From the NCBI GenBank assembly GCA_000526255.1, contig JAFS01000002.1, positions 806,001 through 870,000 on the forward strand: 64,000 nt of DNA, given 5' to 3'. Numbering within the stretch: position 1 is the stretch's first letter; each line of letters starts with the position of its first letter. Below the pieces are notes generated by a model. That model did no database searches. It worked only from the letters and a program-made list of their open reading frames with translations, and was not told the DNA's origin. The DNA comes from Verrucomicrobia bacterium LP2A (GTDB taxonomy: Bacteria; Verrucomicrobiota; Verrucomicrobiia; Methylacidiphilales; Methylacidiphilaceae). Position numbers and translations under genes: made by a program. Positions 8,445 through 19,808 of this stretch are shown in pieces.

Positions 8445-9838
8445 GCTCGCCCGAAGGCTTGGATGGAATCGGAGACGGGAGCGAGCTGCCGAACAAGGAG
8501 AGGCCGATGCTGGAAGATGCCGTGAAGCGTAGGAGCCTGGCTCACCATGGGGAAGACGAGGTCGTCGAAACGCGGGAGCCGGGCATGAACTCGGATTCGC
8601 CCGGGGAAGTGGATTTCGCCGGGGGAGCAAATGGAGCGCCTTCGAAGGGAAGGGGAGTCCGCCGCTTCGCGGTCCTCTTTGGAGGCGCCTTGCTCCTTCT
8701 CTTCCTGATCGGGCTGATTCCCCGCTTCTTCAACCAGATCTCCCTCCGGCGGGCGGTGGTGGCAAGCGAGAAGACCCCTGTTTCCGTGATCCTGCCCGAA
8801 AAGCCCAAGCCCGAGAGCGACCTCCTCCTGCCTGGGACCGCGCGGGGCTACTACGAGACGCCGCTCTGGGCCCGGGTCAACGGCTATATCAAGAACTGGT
8901 GGGTCGATATCGGCGAGCGGGTCCAGGAAGGGCAACTGATGGCGGAGATCGATGCCCCCGACATCGACAAGTCGGTTGAAGCCTACGAGGGGGCTCTTCA
9001 CCAATCGGAAGCAAACCTCGTGATCGCTCGGATCACGCTCGACCGGTGGAAGGGGCTCATCCTGACGCGGGCAGTCTCCCAACAGGCGCTCGACGAAAAG
9101 CAGGCGATGTACGACGCCGCTCTTGCCCGAGTGAATGCGGCCCGAGGGCAATTGCAGCATTACGAGGAGCTCCAGAGCTTTAAGAAGATCGTTGCCCCCT
9201 TCTCGGGGATCGTTACCGCGCGCAACATCGACATTGGGACCTTGGTTTCGCTCGGAAGCGATAAGGCGGTTCACGAGCTCTACCGGGTCTCGGTCAATGA
9301 CCTGATGCGGGTCTACGTCGCCGTTCCTCAGAACTATGTTCCGCAAATCCAGTTGGGAACTTGGGCCGATGTGACCGCCACCGAGCTTCCGGGCGTGATC
9401 TACCATGGGCTCGTCGTCCGGACGGCCCAAGCCGTGGATCCCCTCTCGCGGACCCTGCTTACTGAGGTGGACGTCGGCAATCCGGACGGAAAGATCGTCG
9501 TCAACATGTATGTCGACGTCATTTTCCATCTTCCGACCGCGAGCACGCTCCTGCTCGTGCCGGTCAATGCGGTTGTCTACCGGTCCGACGGGACCTTTCT
9601 GATCACCGTGGACAAGCATTCCAAGATCCATTACGGGAAGGTCGAACTCGGGCACGACCTCGGGAACCAGATGGAGATCGCTTCGGGCCTCCGCCCCGAC
9701 GAGAGGGTGATTTTAAATCCACCGGAGTCGCTCGAGGAGGGAGAGGAAGTACTCGTGGCAGCCGATCTCAGTAAATCTAAATCAAAAAGCGAAAAAGCGG
9801 AAACGGGGGAGGGGAAGAAACACCATGCCAGCCGGTGA
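8441..9838 (+). CDS. RND efflux periplasmic adaptor (membrane fusion protein)
   Basis: 465 aa from the ATG at 8441, which overlaps the pump stop codon (ATGA). A hydrophilic N-terminus of about 75 residues precedes one membrane anchor (VLFGGALLLLFLIGLIPRFF). Then come a lipoyl half (YYETPLWARVNGYIKNWWVD, EGQLMAEIDAPDI), an alpha-helical hairpin, the second lipoyl half (KIVAPFSGIVTARNIDIGTL), beta-barrel and membrane-proximal domains. It bridges the pump to an outer-membrane channel. The long cytoplasmic N-terminus before the anchor is unusual for the family; a later start is possible. The C-terminus is a Lys/Ser/Glu-rich tail. Confidence 0.9.
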   Translation: MSSPEGLDGIGDGSELPNKERPMLEDAVKRRSLAHHGEDEVVETREPGMNSDSPGEVDFAGGANGAPSKGRGVRRFAVLFGGALLLLFLIGLIPRFFNQISLRRAVVASEKTPVSVILPEKPKPESDLLLPGTARGYYETPLWARVNGYIKNWWVDIGERVQEGQLMAEIDAPDIDKSVEAYEGALHQSEANLVIARITLDRWKGLILTRAVSQQALDEKQAMYDAALARVNAARGQLQHYEELQSFKKIVAPFSGIVTARNIDIGTLVSLGSDKAVHELYRVSVNDLMRVYVAVPQNYVPQIQLGTWADVTATELPGVIYHGLVVRTAQAVDPLSRTLLTEVDVGNPDGKIVVNMYVDVIFHLPTASTLLLVPVNAVVYRSDGTFLITVDKHSKIHYGKVELGHDLGNQMEIASGLRPDERVILNPPESLEEGEEVLVAADLSKSKSKSEKAETGEGKKHHASR

Positions 9839-10166
9839 AGCGATGAGCTATGGAGCAGGGGCAGCCAAGGAGGGCGGGGGCATTCGGCAAGCGGAAGAGA
9901 GAGTCGCCTTCTTCAGCATGGAATCCCCGGGAAGGAGCTGGGTCTTTCCCTACAGCCGGGTCCTCTTCGCCCATGCAGACACCGAGGGGCACCGCTTCTT
10001 CATGCGCACCATGAGCCATGACCTCTGGGTGACCGGCAAGAAACTCGGAAGCTTGATCCTGCTCTTCCAGCGGGAGCAGGTCGCGGAGATTCGTACGGGA
10101 AGTAACGAATGGGGAACGGTCGAGGAGATCGAGATCAGCGAGAACCCGGCGGGAATGTTCCAATAA
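9825..10166 (+). CDS. hypothetical small protein coupled to the RND operon
   Basis: 113 aa whose start overlaps the adaptor's last 14 bases, so translation is probably coupled. There is no signal peptide or membrane segment. The middle reads VAFFSMESPGRSWVFPYSRV and the end QVAEIRTGSNEWGTVEEIEI, a compact mixed alpha/beta pattern. I do not recognise the family. Its place as third gene of the efflux operon suggests a cytosolic accessory or a passenger. Confidence 0.6.
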   Translation: MPAGEAMSYGAGAAKEGGGIRQAEERVAFFSMESPGRSWVFPYSRVLFAHADTEGHRFFMRTMSHDLWVTGKKLGSLILLFQREQVAEIRTGSNEWGTVEEIEISENPAGMFQ

Positions 10167-10203
10167 CGCCCGTTATCCTACGTCGGAGTAGGTCGAATCG
10201 GTC

Positions 10204-11143
10204 TTGTTCGTCGGTGTGAAGGTCGGCATCGTGGGATCGGGGGCGGTAGGCTCTTACTACGGGGCTCGGCTGGCCCGGTCGGGCTGCGATGTCGTCTTTC
10301 TCCTGCGCAGCGACTGGGAAGTCGTCATGCGCCGTGGATTCTCGATCGAGGAGCAGACCGAGGAGTCCTTTCAGATCTACCCGGTGCGGGGCTATCGTCG
10401 GACAGAGGAGATGGGGACCTGCGACCTGGTCATCATCGCCCTCAAAGCGACGTCGCGAGAGGCGCTGCGGCAGCTGTTGCCTCCGCTCCTCGGGCCGGAG
10501 ACGGCGGTCGTGGCCCTGCAAAACGGCCTAGGCAACGAGGAGTGGTTGGCCCGGGGGTTTCCCAATCGTGCGATTCTGGGCGGGATCGTCTTCGCCTGCC
10601 TGACGAGGACAGGACCCGGGAAGGTCAAGAACACGGGTTTCGGCAAGATCGAGCTCGGCTCTCATCGGGGTTCAGATACCGCCCTTCTACAGGATGTTGC
10701 TGCCCTTTTCGAGCGGGCGGAGGTGCCGTGCGCGGTCGTCGCAAGCCTCGAAGCCGCCCGTTGGCGCAAGCTCGCGTGGAACATCCCTTTCAACGGCATT
10801 TCGGTGGCCGCCGGCGGATGTGACGTCGGGGAGATTCTGCGCGATTCGGAATTGAGGCGGCTGACCGTCGGGCTCATGGAAGAAATCGCGGCGGTCGCCG
10901 CAAGGCACGAGCTTCCGCTGCCGGAGGGCTGGATCGAGCGGATGATGGCCGACACCGCGCGAATGGGGCCTTACCGGCCCTCTAGCCTCCTCGACTTTCT
11001 GGCAGGGAGAGCGATCGAGGTCGAGGCGATCTGGGGCGAACCGCTGCGGCGCGCCCAGAGGGCAGGGGTACTCACCCCTCGGTTGCAAACGATCTACGCC
11101 CTTCTCCGCGCTCTCGATCGGCGGGCGAATACCCCGCAGGGCA

Positions 11144-11157
<14 letters not shown>
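10204..11157 (+). CDS. panE: 2-dehydropantoate 2-reductase (ketopantoate reductase)
   Basis: NADPH-dependent reductase making pantoate for coenzyme A. The N-terminal Rossmann fingerprint is VKVGIVGSGAVGSYYGARLA. Further family marks are CDLVIIALKATSREALRQLL, the VALQNGLGNEEWL motif with its conserved asparagine, and the C-terminal KLAWNIPFNGISV block with the catalytic lysine. About 313-317 aa, normal length. The TTG at 10204 is one possible start; the GTG at 10216 giving MKVGIVG fits the family better. Its 3' end overlaps the clpC 3' end by 14 bp (convergent). Confidence 0.88.
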
Positions 11158-13654
<2,497 letters not shown>

Positions 13655-13669
13655 AGGTTTTCCTCTTTC

Positions 13670-14770
13670 TTAACTATGCAACGGCGGGGAGAGTTGTCCA
13701 GTTTCCGGAGGCGGCACATCCCGCAAGCGCGCCCGGAGAAAGTCCGCCCGAAGAGCGTCCCGCTCCTCCGTGGAAAGTTTCTTTTCTTGGGAAAGCTGCA
13801 AATGAGCCGGCTGCGTGTTGATCAGGCACTCCTCGTCCGCAACCATTCGGCAACGATCCGGGAAGAGCTGCATGTCGATTCCCAGGCGCAGCAGCGAAAG
13901 GAGGTTGAGGGCTTCCTTGGAAGAGATCGTGTAGGCATTGCTCAAGGCCCCGTAGGCCCGGCTCACCTGGTCGACGACGAGCCTCGGGCGCTCTTCCATC
14001 AGCTTCTGCCGGGCATTCTCCTCATGTTGGACGACCTGGCCGATCACCTTGTGCATCCGCTCGAGAATCTCCTCTTCGCTTTCCCCGAGCGTCATCTGGT
14101 TCGAGATTTGGAAGAGATTGCCCAGCGCCTCGGTCCCCTCTCCGTAGAGGCCGCGGACGGCGAGGCCGATCCGGTTGACCGCCTTGACGATCTGGCCGAT
14201 CTGCTCGCTCAAGACCAGTCCCGGAAGATGCATCATCGCAGACGCCCGCAAGCCCGTTCCCACGTTGGTCGGACAGGCGGTCAGGTAACCGAGCTTGGGG
14301 GAGAAGGCGAACTCGAGCTTCTCATCGAGCTCCGTGTCGGCTTTGTCCGCAATCCTCCAAGCGGCCTTCATCTGGAGGCCGCCCTTGAACGCCTGGATGC
14401 GAAAGTGATCTTCCTCGTTGATCATCAGGCTGATCGTTCGGGCCCGGTTGACCACGACCCCGCTCCCGGCGTTGCGGCCCGCATGCTCCCGGCTGATCAG
14501 GTGCTCCTCCACCAAGACCTGCTTCTCCACCGGGGTGAAATGGTCCATCGAGTCGGAAAGAACCGCTTCCTTCATGCCGGTCAATCCCACCGCCGTTGGC
14601 AGAGCCAAGGCTAAGACTTTCTCCCGTTCGGTTCTCCTCGCCCAGCCGGGGAAGGGAAAGCGGCTGAGATTCCGAGCAAGGCGGATGCGGCTCGAAAGAA
14701 CGATGCGGCTGTTCTGCTCTCCGGCATGGAGCCATTCGCAGGGAGACTGCAAAAGCGCCTGAATCTTCAA
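13670..14770 (-). CDS. mcsB: protein arginine kinase McsB
   Basis: 366-aa phosphagen-kinase-fold enzyme that phosphorylates arginine residues on damaged proteins and marks them for ClpC-ClpP. Visible features: nucleotide-binding SSRIRLARNL (26-35), the catalytic acidic INEEDHFRIQ (117-126), the essential cysteine in LTACPTNVGTG (Cys about 166, matching Bacillus numbering closely), and near the C-terminus RDALRA (337-342). The last matches the RDxxRA phosphoarginine-sensing motif that makes McsB allosteric and is absent from creatine/arginine kinases. It lies between hisD and clpC. No McsA zinc-finger activator or CtsR repressor gene is beside it. Confidence 0.93.
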   Translation of the reverse strand: MKIQALLQSPCEWLHAGEQNSRIVLSSRIRLARNLSRFPFPGWARRTEREKVLALALPTAVGLTGMKEAVLSDSMDHFTPVEKQVLVEEHLISREHAGRNAGSGVVVNRARTISLMINEEDHFRIQAFKGGLQMKAAWRIADKADTELDEKLEFAFSPKLGYLTACPTNVGTGLRASAMMHLPGLVLSEQIGQIVKAVNRIGLAVRGLYGEGTEALGNLFQISNQMTLGESEEEILERMHKVIGQVVQHEENARQKLMEERPRLVVDQVSRAYGALSNAYTISSKEALNLLSLLRLGIDMQLFPDRCRMVADEECLINTQPAHLQLSQEKKLSTEERDALRADFLRARLRDVPPPETGQLSPPLHS

Positions 14771-14818
14771 GTTACCTCACCTTATCCGAAGGAGGGCCCT
14801 CCCGCAAGGAAGCCCTGT

Positions 14819-16108
14819 TCATTTCCGCACGTTCCTCGGGTGGACGCGGACAGAGGCCGACCGGCCATGCGCCGCGAGCCCTTCGATCTCTGCGAATTGC
14901 GCGATCTTGGGCTCCACGCGCGCGAGCGCCGCCCGCGAATACTCGACGAGGCTCGTGCGCTGGAAGAAGTGCTCCATCCGCAGCCCGTCGAAAGCGCGCG
15001 CCGAACCACCCGTAGGCAAGGTGTGGCTCGGTCCCGCCAAGAAGTCACCGGCGGCAACGGGTGAATAGTCGCCCAGGTAGATCGCTCCGCAGTGGCGCAC
15101 CTCTTGGGCGGCCAACCGCGGCCGACGGACGGCAAGGCTCAGATGCTCGGGCGCAAACTCTCCCGCCAGATCCAATGCCTCCTCCAGGTTCCGGGTCAAG
15201 ACGAAGAGCGCATGCTCGGCCAAGACCGATTCGACCATGCTTCGGCGAGGCAGGGTCTGCACAGACTCCTCGATCTGCGTGAGCACCTCTTCCAAGACCT
15301 TTGGGCTCGGGGTCAACAGCAGGATACGGCTCGAGGAGCCATGCTCGGCTTGCGCCAGCAGGTCGGCAGCCACGAACTCCGCTCGCGCGCTCTCGTCGGC
15401 CACGACGGCAACCTCGCTGGGGCCTGGGAGCAGGTCTACGGCGACCAGCCCGAAAAGCTGCCGCTTGGCTTCCACGACGTAAGCATTGCCGGGTCCAAAA
15501 ATTTTATCGACCGGGCGAATGCTTTCGGTGCCATAGGCCAAGGCGGCGACGGCCTGGGCGCCCCCCACCGAGTAGACCTCGGTGGCTCCGGCGCTACGAA
15601 GAGCGTAGGAGAGAACGGGGTGGATCGGCGGAGGGCTCACCGCCACGATCTCCTTCACTCCCGCTTCCCGGGCAAAGGGGATCGTCATCAAGGCGGTGGA
15701 GATCAAGGGGGCGGTTCCGCCGGGGACATAGACGCCGACCCGGTCGAGGGGAAGAAAGCGTTCCCCGACCCAAGCGCCCTCCCGGTTGCGCATCCTCCAG
15801 TCCCGCGGACGGGATGCCCGGGCAAATCGGCGCACGTTGGAAAGCGACCAAGCCAGAGCCTTGCGGACCTCGGCCGAAGGGGCCTCGGCCAGCTCCTTGC
15901 GGCACAATTCCGACGGGGCGAGGGTTACCCGGTCGAGCTCCTGGGTGAGCTCGACCAGCGCCTTGTCCCCTTTGGCTGCAACGCGTTCCAGGATGCCGCG
16001 GACTCTCTCGGCAAGCTCAAGGCTGGGAAAGGCGCGTCGGCGAAGCTGCTTTCGGACCAGGCCCGGGTCTTCCCGGTCGCAGTAAAGAATCCGGTAACGG
16101 CTCGTCAT
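14819..16108 (-). CDS. hisD: histidinol dehydrogenase
   Basis: Zinc enzyme for the last two oxidation steps of histidine synthesis. About 429 aa from the ATG at 16108 (MTSRYRILYCDREDP), which matches the family length; 77 further open codons upstream look non-coding. Family marks: LDRVGVYVPGGTAPLISTAL, VYSVGGAQAVAALAYGT, KIFGPGNAYVVEAKRQ, LPGPSEVAVVAD, the zinc/base region QAEHGSSSRILL and the C-terminal GPSHTLPTGGSARAF. mcsB starts 48 bp downstream on the same strand, so they may share a transcript. Other his genes are not in the window. Confidence 0.95.
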   Translation of the reverse strand: MTSRYRILYCDREDPGLVRKQLRRRAFPSLELAERVRGILERVAAKGDKALVELTQELDRVTLAPSELCRKELAEAPSAEVRKALAWSLSNVRRFARASRPRDWRMRNREGAWVGERFLPLDRVGVYVPGGTAPLISTALMTIPFAREAGVKEIVAVSPPPIHPVLSYALRSAGATEVYSVGGAQAVAALAYGTESIRPVDKIFGPGNAYVVEAKRQLFGLVAVDLLPGPSEVAVVADESARAEFVAADLLAQAEHGSSSRILLLTPSPKVLEEVLTQIEESVQTLPRRSMVESVLAEHALFVLTRNLEEALDLAGEFAPEHLSLAVRRPRLAAQEVRHCGAIYLGDYSPVAAGDFLAGPSHTLPTGGSARAFDGLRMEHFFQRTSLVEYSRAALARVEPKIAQFAEIEGLAAHGRSASVRVHPRNVRK

Positions 16109-16408
16109 AACCGATTCATTGTAGCAGATCATGCGCCAATCTCCCGCGAAATTTCCCCGGCGTCGTCGTCCCTCGGACGTTCGCTTTCTCTCCGGAGCCT
16201 GCAGGCGCAGGTGGGCAAGGGAATCCTGGAAGCGGGGGAGTCCCACAGCCCCTTGCGGCGCCTCGACCAACGCTCTTGGTTTTGAGGGAGGGAAAAAAGA
16301 CTCGCTCTTCGTCCGGCGTTCTGATGTAATGTCAACCACTCAAACCCCTGGGAGAGGAAGGATGGGGCCCATGGCCTTCCGATTCTCCACAGGTTCCGGG
16401 AGAAAAAC
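16109..16408 (+). other. intergenic region, no gene seen
   Basis: This 300-bp gap lies between divergent hisD and the Met/Gly-rich gene. Short open frames here lack family signals. It probably carries both promoters, but I see no consensus -35/-10 pair. Confidence 0.4.
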
Positions 16409-16849
16409 ATGAAAAACACCGCGTTTGTCAGGAAATCGACCCTCCTATTGGGTGCGCTCGGTCTGCTGGGAGCCTTCTCCCTTTCTCCGCTCCACGCCCA
16501 GCACCAGCATCATGACGGAGCCAAGAAGGGCGATACGGAGCAGTCCGCCGAAGATCAGGACGAGCACGAAGGCCATCAGATGGAGGGAATGGAGCATGGC
16601 AAGAAGAGCAGCTGTATGGGTGGCATGGGAGGTATGGGTGGGATGGGTGGCATGAGCCACGGCATGGGCGGCATGGGCGGTATGGGCGGCGGAGGCGGGG
16701 AGAATTGGGATCAGATCATGCACGAGGTGGAAACCACGAAGAACCCCAAGGCCACGGCTCGCAAGCTCCGGATGAAAGCCGATCTCATGAAAGCCGACGC
16801 CGAAGTCCTGCAGAAATACGCCAAGGAGCTCGAAACCGGGAATCCCTGA
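16409..16849 (+). CDS. secreted Met/Gly/His-rich protein, candidate metal binder
   Basis: 146 aa. A signal peptide (KSTLLLGALGLLGAFSLSPL then HAQHQHH) is followed by an acidic His-containing stretch (DEHEGHQMEGMEHGKKSSC) and a low-complexity block of GGM repeats (about residues 69-97), ending in a charged helix-like tail (KATARKLRMKADLMKADAEV). Methionine- and histidine-rich secreted segments commonly bind Cu(I)/Cu(II) or other soft metals; that role here is inference. In a methanotroph copper handling would be relevant. The repeat DNA is low complexity and prone to length change. Confidence 0.7.
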   Translation: MKNTAFVRKSTLLLGALGLLGAFSLSPLHAQHQHHDGAKKGDTEQSAEDQDEHEGHQMEGMEHGKKSSCMGGMGGMGGMGGMSHGMGGMGGMGGGGGENWDQIMHEVETTKNPKATARKLRMKADLMKADAEVLQKYAKELETGNP

Positions 16850-17097
16850 CCCTCCCTCTGTTCTCAATCCCGCTCAATGGCAGCGGGGCGTGGAGAGGAG
16901 GCGTCATGGACATTCCGGTAGGCGTCGCCATTCGGCGGCGGCCGATGCCCCAAGGGACAGCGCGTAGTCGGGGGTATATCAATCGCCGCAGTCAAGGAGG
17001 ACGCCGCCGAGCGACCCAGATGCGTCTCGGTCTCTGGAAGCCTCTGGCCATTCTATAAAGGAAGCAGGGAGACGTTCAGTCTCTCAACTGTCTCTCT

Positions 17098-17120
17098 TTG
17101 GACTAGACCATTGAGTCCAA
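17098..17120. promoter_or_regulatory. candidate TetR operator
   Basis: Perfect 7-bp inverted repeat TTGGACT (17098-17104) and AGTCCAA (17114-17120) with a 9-nt spacer, centred about 30 bp before the TetR-family gene start. Spacing and base pattern suit a TetR dimer, so autoregulation is likely. The rest of the 289-bp gap (16850-17138) shows no gene. Confidence 0.55.
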
Positions 17121-17138
17121 TGGCGTCACGATCTCTCC

Positions 17139-17822
17139 ATGCCGAAGGAGACGGAGCCTGGACGTCGGCTCACCGCGCGCGGCGCTGCGATGCGCGGTCG
17201 CTTGATCGAGGTGGCGGCCGCGCTGATCTACGAAAAGGGAGCCAGCCGGACGAGCCTCGACGACGTCCTTGAGAAGAGCGGAGCGAGCAAGTCGCAGCTC
17301 TACCACTACTTCGCCGACAAGGACGCCCTCATCCTCGCGGTCATCCGTTGGCAGATCGAGCGGGTGCTTGCGCTGCAGCAGCCTCACTTGGCGCAGCTCG
17401 ACTCCCTTGAGGCGCTCTGGCGATGGCGGGATGCCGTTCTTGCCCTCGCAACAGCCGCACCCGGGTTGCGGGGTTGTCCGCTCGGCTCGCTTGCCAATGA
17501 ATTGGCCGGCCGGTTCGAGAATGCCCGATCGCTCTTGGCCGGCGGCTTCGACCGTTGGCGAGAGGCGCTCGAAGCGGGTCTGGGGGCGATGCGGGCCCGC
17601 GGGGAGCTCGCAGGCTCGGCGGACCCCCGCGCGCTGGCGCTGGCCATCCTCGCGGCACTGCAAGGCGGGCTGCTTCTTGCCAAGACGGCCCAGACGATTG
17701 AGCCACTCGAAGCCGCGCTCGAGGTGGCCCTCGAGCATGTCGCCCGCCACGCGACCAGGAAATCCGCTCGCAAAGGCGGAGCTGCGGCTGCGCGATCGAG
17801 CCCAGAACCCAGGAAACCTTGA
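17139..17822 (+). CDS. TetR/AcrR family transcriptional regulator
   Basis: 227 aa. The N-terminal helix-turn-helix is clear: GRLIEVAAALIYEKGASRTS, LDDVLEKSGASKSQLYHYFA, DKDALILAVIRWQIERVL. A ligand-binding helical domain follows with the CPLGSLANEL motif seen in the TetR subgroup with a C-terminal domain like PF16925. The C-terminus is Arg/Lys/Ala-rich. A palindromic operator lies just upstream. No target gene is next to it on the right, where island 1 begins; the target may have been separated by that insertion. Confidence 0.88.
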   Translation: MPKETEPGRRLTARGAAMRGRLIEVAAALIYEKGASRTSLDDVLEKSGASKSQLYHYFADKDALILAVIRWQIERVLALQQPHLAQLDSLEALWRWRDAVLALATAAPGLRGCPLGSLANELAGRFENARSLLAGGFDRWREALEAGLGAMRARGELAGSADPRALALAILAALQGGLLLAKTAQTIEPLEAALEVALEHVARHATRKSARKGGAAAARSSPEPRKP

Positions 17823-17925
17823 GCGATGGGCTGGCATTCTGCCTCGCGGTTCGGCTCGCCCAGCGGCTCCCAGGTCTGAAATGCAATGCGATGGTGCGGA
17901 TCTCGCGTGTCTTGCCCTTCCCGAT

Positions 17926-18078
17926 TCACTCGACCTCTCGCCCGTCCTCGAACAGGATGAAGCGGCATTTCACCGGCACAGCCTTGCCCTGCGGATTGAG
18001 ATTGAATCGGTCGCGCTCTTCGAGCGCGCTGAGCTCGCAGGCTTTCTTCGCGGGTTGGCCCTCGACGGGCCCATCTGT
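17926..18078 (-). pseudogene. short decayed coding remnant at the island edge
   Basis: Directly after the stop of the OLD-like ATPase gene, the same frame continues with no start codon as DGPVEGQPAKKACELSALEE and NLNPQGKAVPVKCRFILFED, stopping at TGA (17928-17926). The composition looks protein-like, but I do not recognise it and there is no start. It could be the end of a lost downstream gene. Confidence 0.25.
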
Positions 18079-19785
18079 TTATTGAGCCGGCGTGGCACGG
18101 TTGGCGACCTCGAGGATGGCATCGAGCATTTGGATGACCTCGGGGGCGATCTGTTCCAGTGGGATGACTTCGGCCAGCCGATGGTAATCGCGCTTGTAAG
18201 TCCGCTGGGGCGTGCCCAGCCGCTGGTAGAAGTTCTCGAACAGGGGATCGAGGAAGTCGTCAGTGACCTTGATGTCCGGTCCCCAGGGATCGGGGCGGTG
18301 CGCCACGGCCAGGGCCTGAGTCAGTTCGTCAATACAGTCCGCCATGATGGCTGTGCGGCGCTGGCACTCGGCCCGCTCGATCAGGTCGTCCTCTGACAAG
18401 TCAAGTTGAACGAAGGCGAGGAGGCTTTTGCGCGTCACGAGGTAGTTTTCGATCTCGCGGCGGGTCCACATACGCTCGGCAAGCTGCGATCCGGTGTGTA
18501 GCTCGCCTTCGAGTCGGTCAAAGACGGCGATGCCGACCAGGTCGGGCTTGGCCTCGCGCAAGCCTTGGAAATGGCTGCGGGCATCCTGGGGCTTGTTGCC
18601 ATCGGTATAGATGACAGGGACCGAGGCCGCAAGGACAGATTTGGAGGAGTGCTTCAGCCGCAGTGACAGGCTGCGCAGGACGGCCAAGTCGGTGGAGCCT
18701 TCAAGGTAGAGCATCCAGCCTTTCTGCTCGGCCAAGCAGTAATCGTCCATGCGGATACTTTCCAGAGCCTTTTTCACTTGGTTGCGCGAGTGGGTGTCGA
18801 TGCGGTGCGGTTTGCCCACAAAGGCCATGACGACATCACGCCGGGCGGCCTCCTGCAAGACGACCTCGGAATGGCTGGCAGCGACGATTTGGGAGCCGTT
18901 GGCCGCGGCGATGTCGGTGAGCAGGTTGTAGACGTCACGCTGGCGGAGGATTTCCAGGTGCGCATCGGGCTCGTCGAGCAGCAGCACGGCGCCCGGATTG
19001 GCTAGCATGAAGGAGAGAAGTAGCAGCACCTGCTGGCAACCGCGCCCAGATGAGGAGAGATCGAGCTCGATGCCGTTGCGTTGCTTGTAGCTCAAGGAAA
19101 GCTCGGCTCGTTCCTTGATGTAGAAGGGATCTTGCAGACGGATGTGGAATAGCGCCTCAATGCGCTCCACCAGCTGTTGCCAGGCAGCCTGATCTTCTCT
19201 GGAAAATATTTGCCAACAGAGATTGCGCAAGACTTGAGCGGTCTGACCTTCGCCGATCAGCACGCTGATTTCGCCCGGTTCCTTGCGGTGTTCGCGCGCG
19301 ACTAAGCCGGACATGGGCGGCAGGAAAACTACGCTGTGCTTGCGGGCACCCTCAGGGATCTGTCCGTCCTCCCCGCTCTTCAACCGACAATAGAAGGATT
19401 CCTCGTTGGCATAATAAAACTCCAGCGCGCAGGACCAAGGCTTGTCCGCATGCACACCTTCGGCTTCTAGGGTGATGTAGACCTTGGCCGTCTTTCCCGC
19501 TTTGTCCTGCGCATGGGTATGCAGATCATTCCAAAGCAGCTTGGAGCTCGGCACTGGAATGGCATACAAGTCGCGCCGGTTGATGGTGACGCCCTTGCGC
19601 TCGGCAGGCGAACTTTTGTCGCGCTTTTCCGCCCAGCGTTTCCAGCCGATGTCCCACAGGGCCAGTGCCTGCAAGGCTGTGGTCTTGCCGGAATCGTTCG
19701 GACCGATGAAAACGACGGAGTCGCCCAATTCCAGCTCGGCCGATTCCAGCCGCTTGAAATTGGCGATGCGGAAACGGGTAATCAT
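18079..19785 (-). CDS. OLD-like AAA ATPase with TOPRIM-type C-terminal domain
   Basis: 568 aa. The N-terminal ABC-type ATPase has FRIANFKRLESAELELGD, Walker A FIGPNDSGKTTAL (about 27-39), the signature LDLSSSGRGCQQVLLLLSFM and Walker B GAVLLLDEPDAHLEIL, then a switch-like VAASHSEVVLQEA. The C-terminal half has the TOPRIM-like acidic motif MLYLEGSTDLAVLRSL and a later AVFDRLEGE. This is the OLD/RecF-like layout found in anti-phage nucleases (OLD, Gabija GajA relatives). No helicase partner is adjacent; the left neighbour is a remnant and the right one an IS copy, so it may be an orphan of a larger system. It is the first intact gene of island 1. Confidence 0.75.
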   Translation of the reverse strand: MITRFRIANFKRLESAELELGDSVVFIGPNDSGKTTALQALALWDIGWKRWAEKRDKSSPAERKGVTINRRDLYAIPVPSSKLLWNDLHTHAQDKAGKTAKVYITLEAEGVHADKPWSCALEFYYANEESFYCRLKSGEDGQIPEGARKHSVVFLPPMSGLVAREHRKEPGEISVLIGEGQTAQVLRNLCWQIFSREDQAAWQQLVERIEALFHIRLQDPFYIKERAELSLSYKQRNGIELDLSSSGRGCQQVLLLLSFMLANPGAVLLLDEPDAHLEILRQRDVYNLLTDIAAANGSQIVAASHSEVVLQEAARRDVVMAFVGKPHRIDTHSRNQVKKALESIRMDDYCLAEQKGWMLYLEGSTDLAVLRSLSLRLKHSSKSVLAASVPVIYTDGNKPQDARSHFQGLREAKPDLVGIAVFDRLEGELHTGSQLAERMWTRREIENYLVTRKSLLAFVQLDLSEDDLIERAECQRRTAIMADCIDELTQALAVAHRPDPWGPDIKVTDDFLDPLFENFYQRLGTPQRTYKRDYHRLAEVIPLEQIAPEVIQMLDAILEVANRATPAQ

Positions 19786-19808
19786 TGGTTGGTACTCCTG
19801 AAGATTCG

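Noticed and set aside
15092-16285. 397-codon open frame opposite hisD
   Set aside because: Antisense to HisD with full family motifs; composition is that of a mirrored GC-rich gene.
17924-17940. Firm left attachment site of island 1
   Set aside because: Only 8 contiguous bases match the guaA end; in 64 kb such a match can arise by chance. Kept only as a weak hint.
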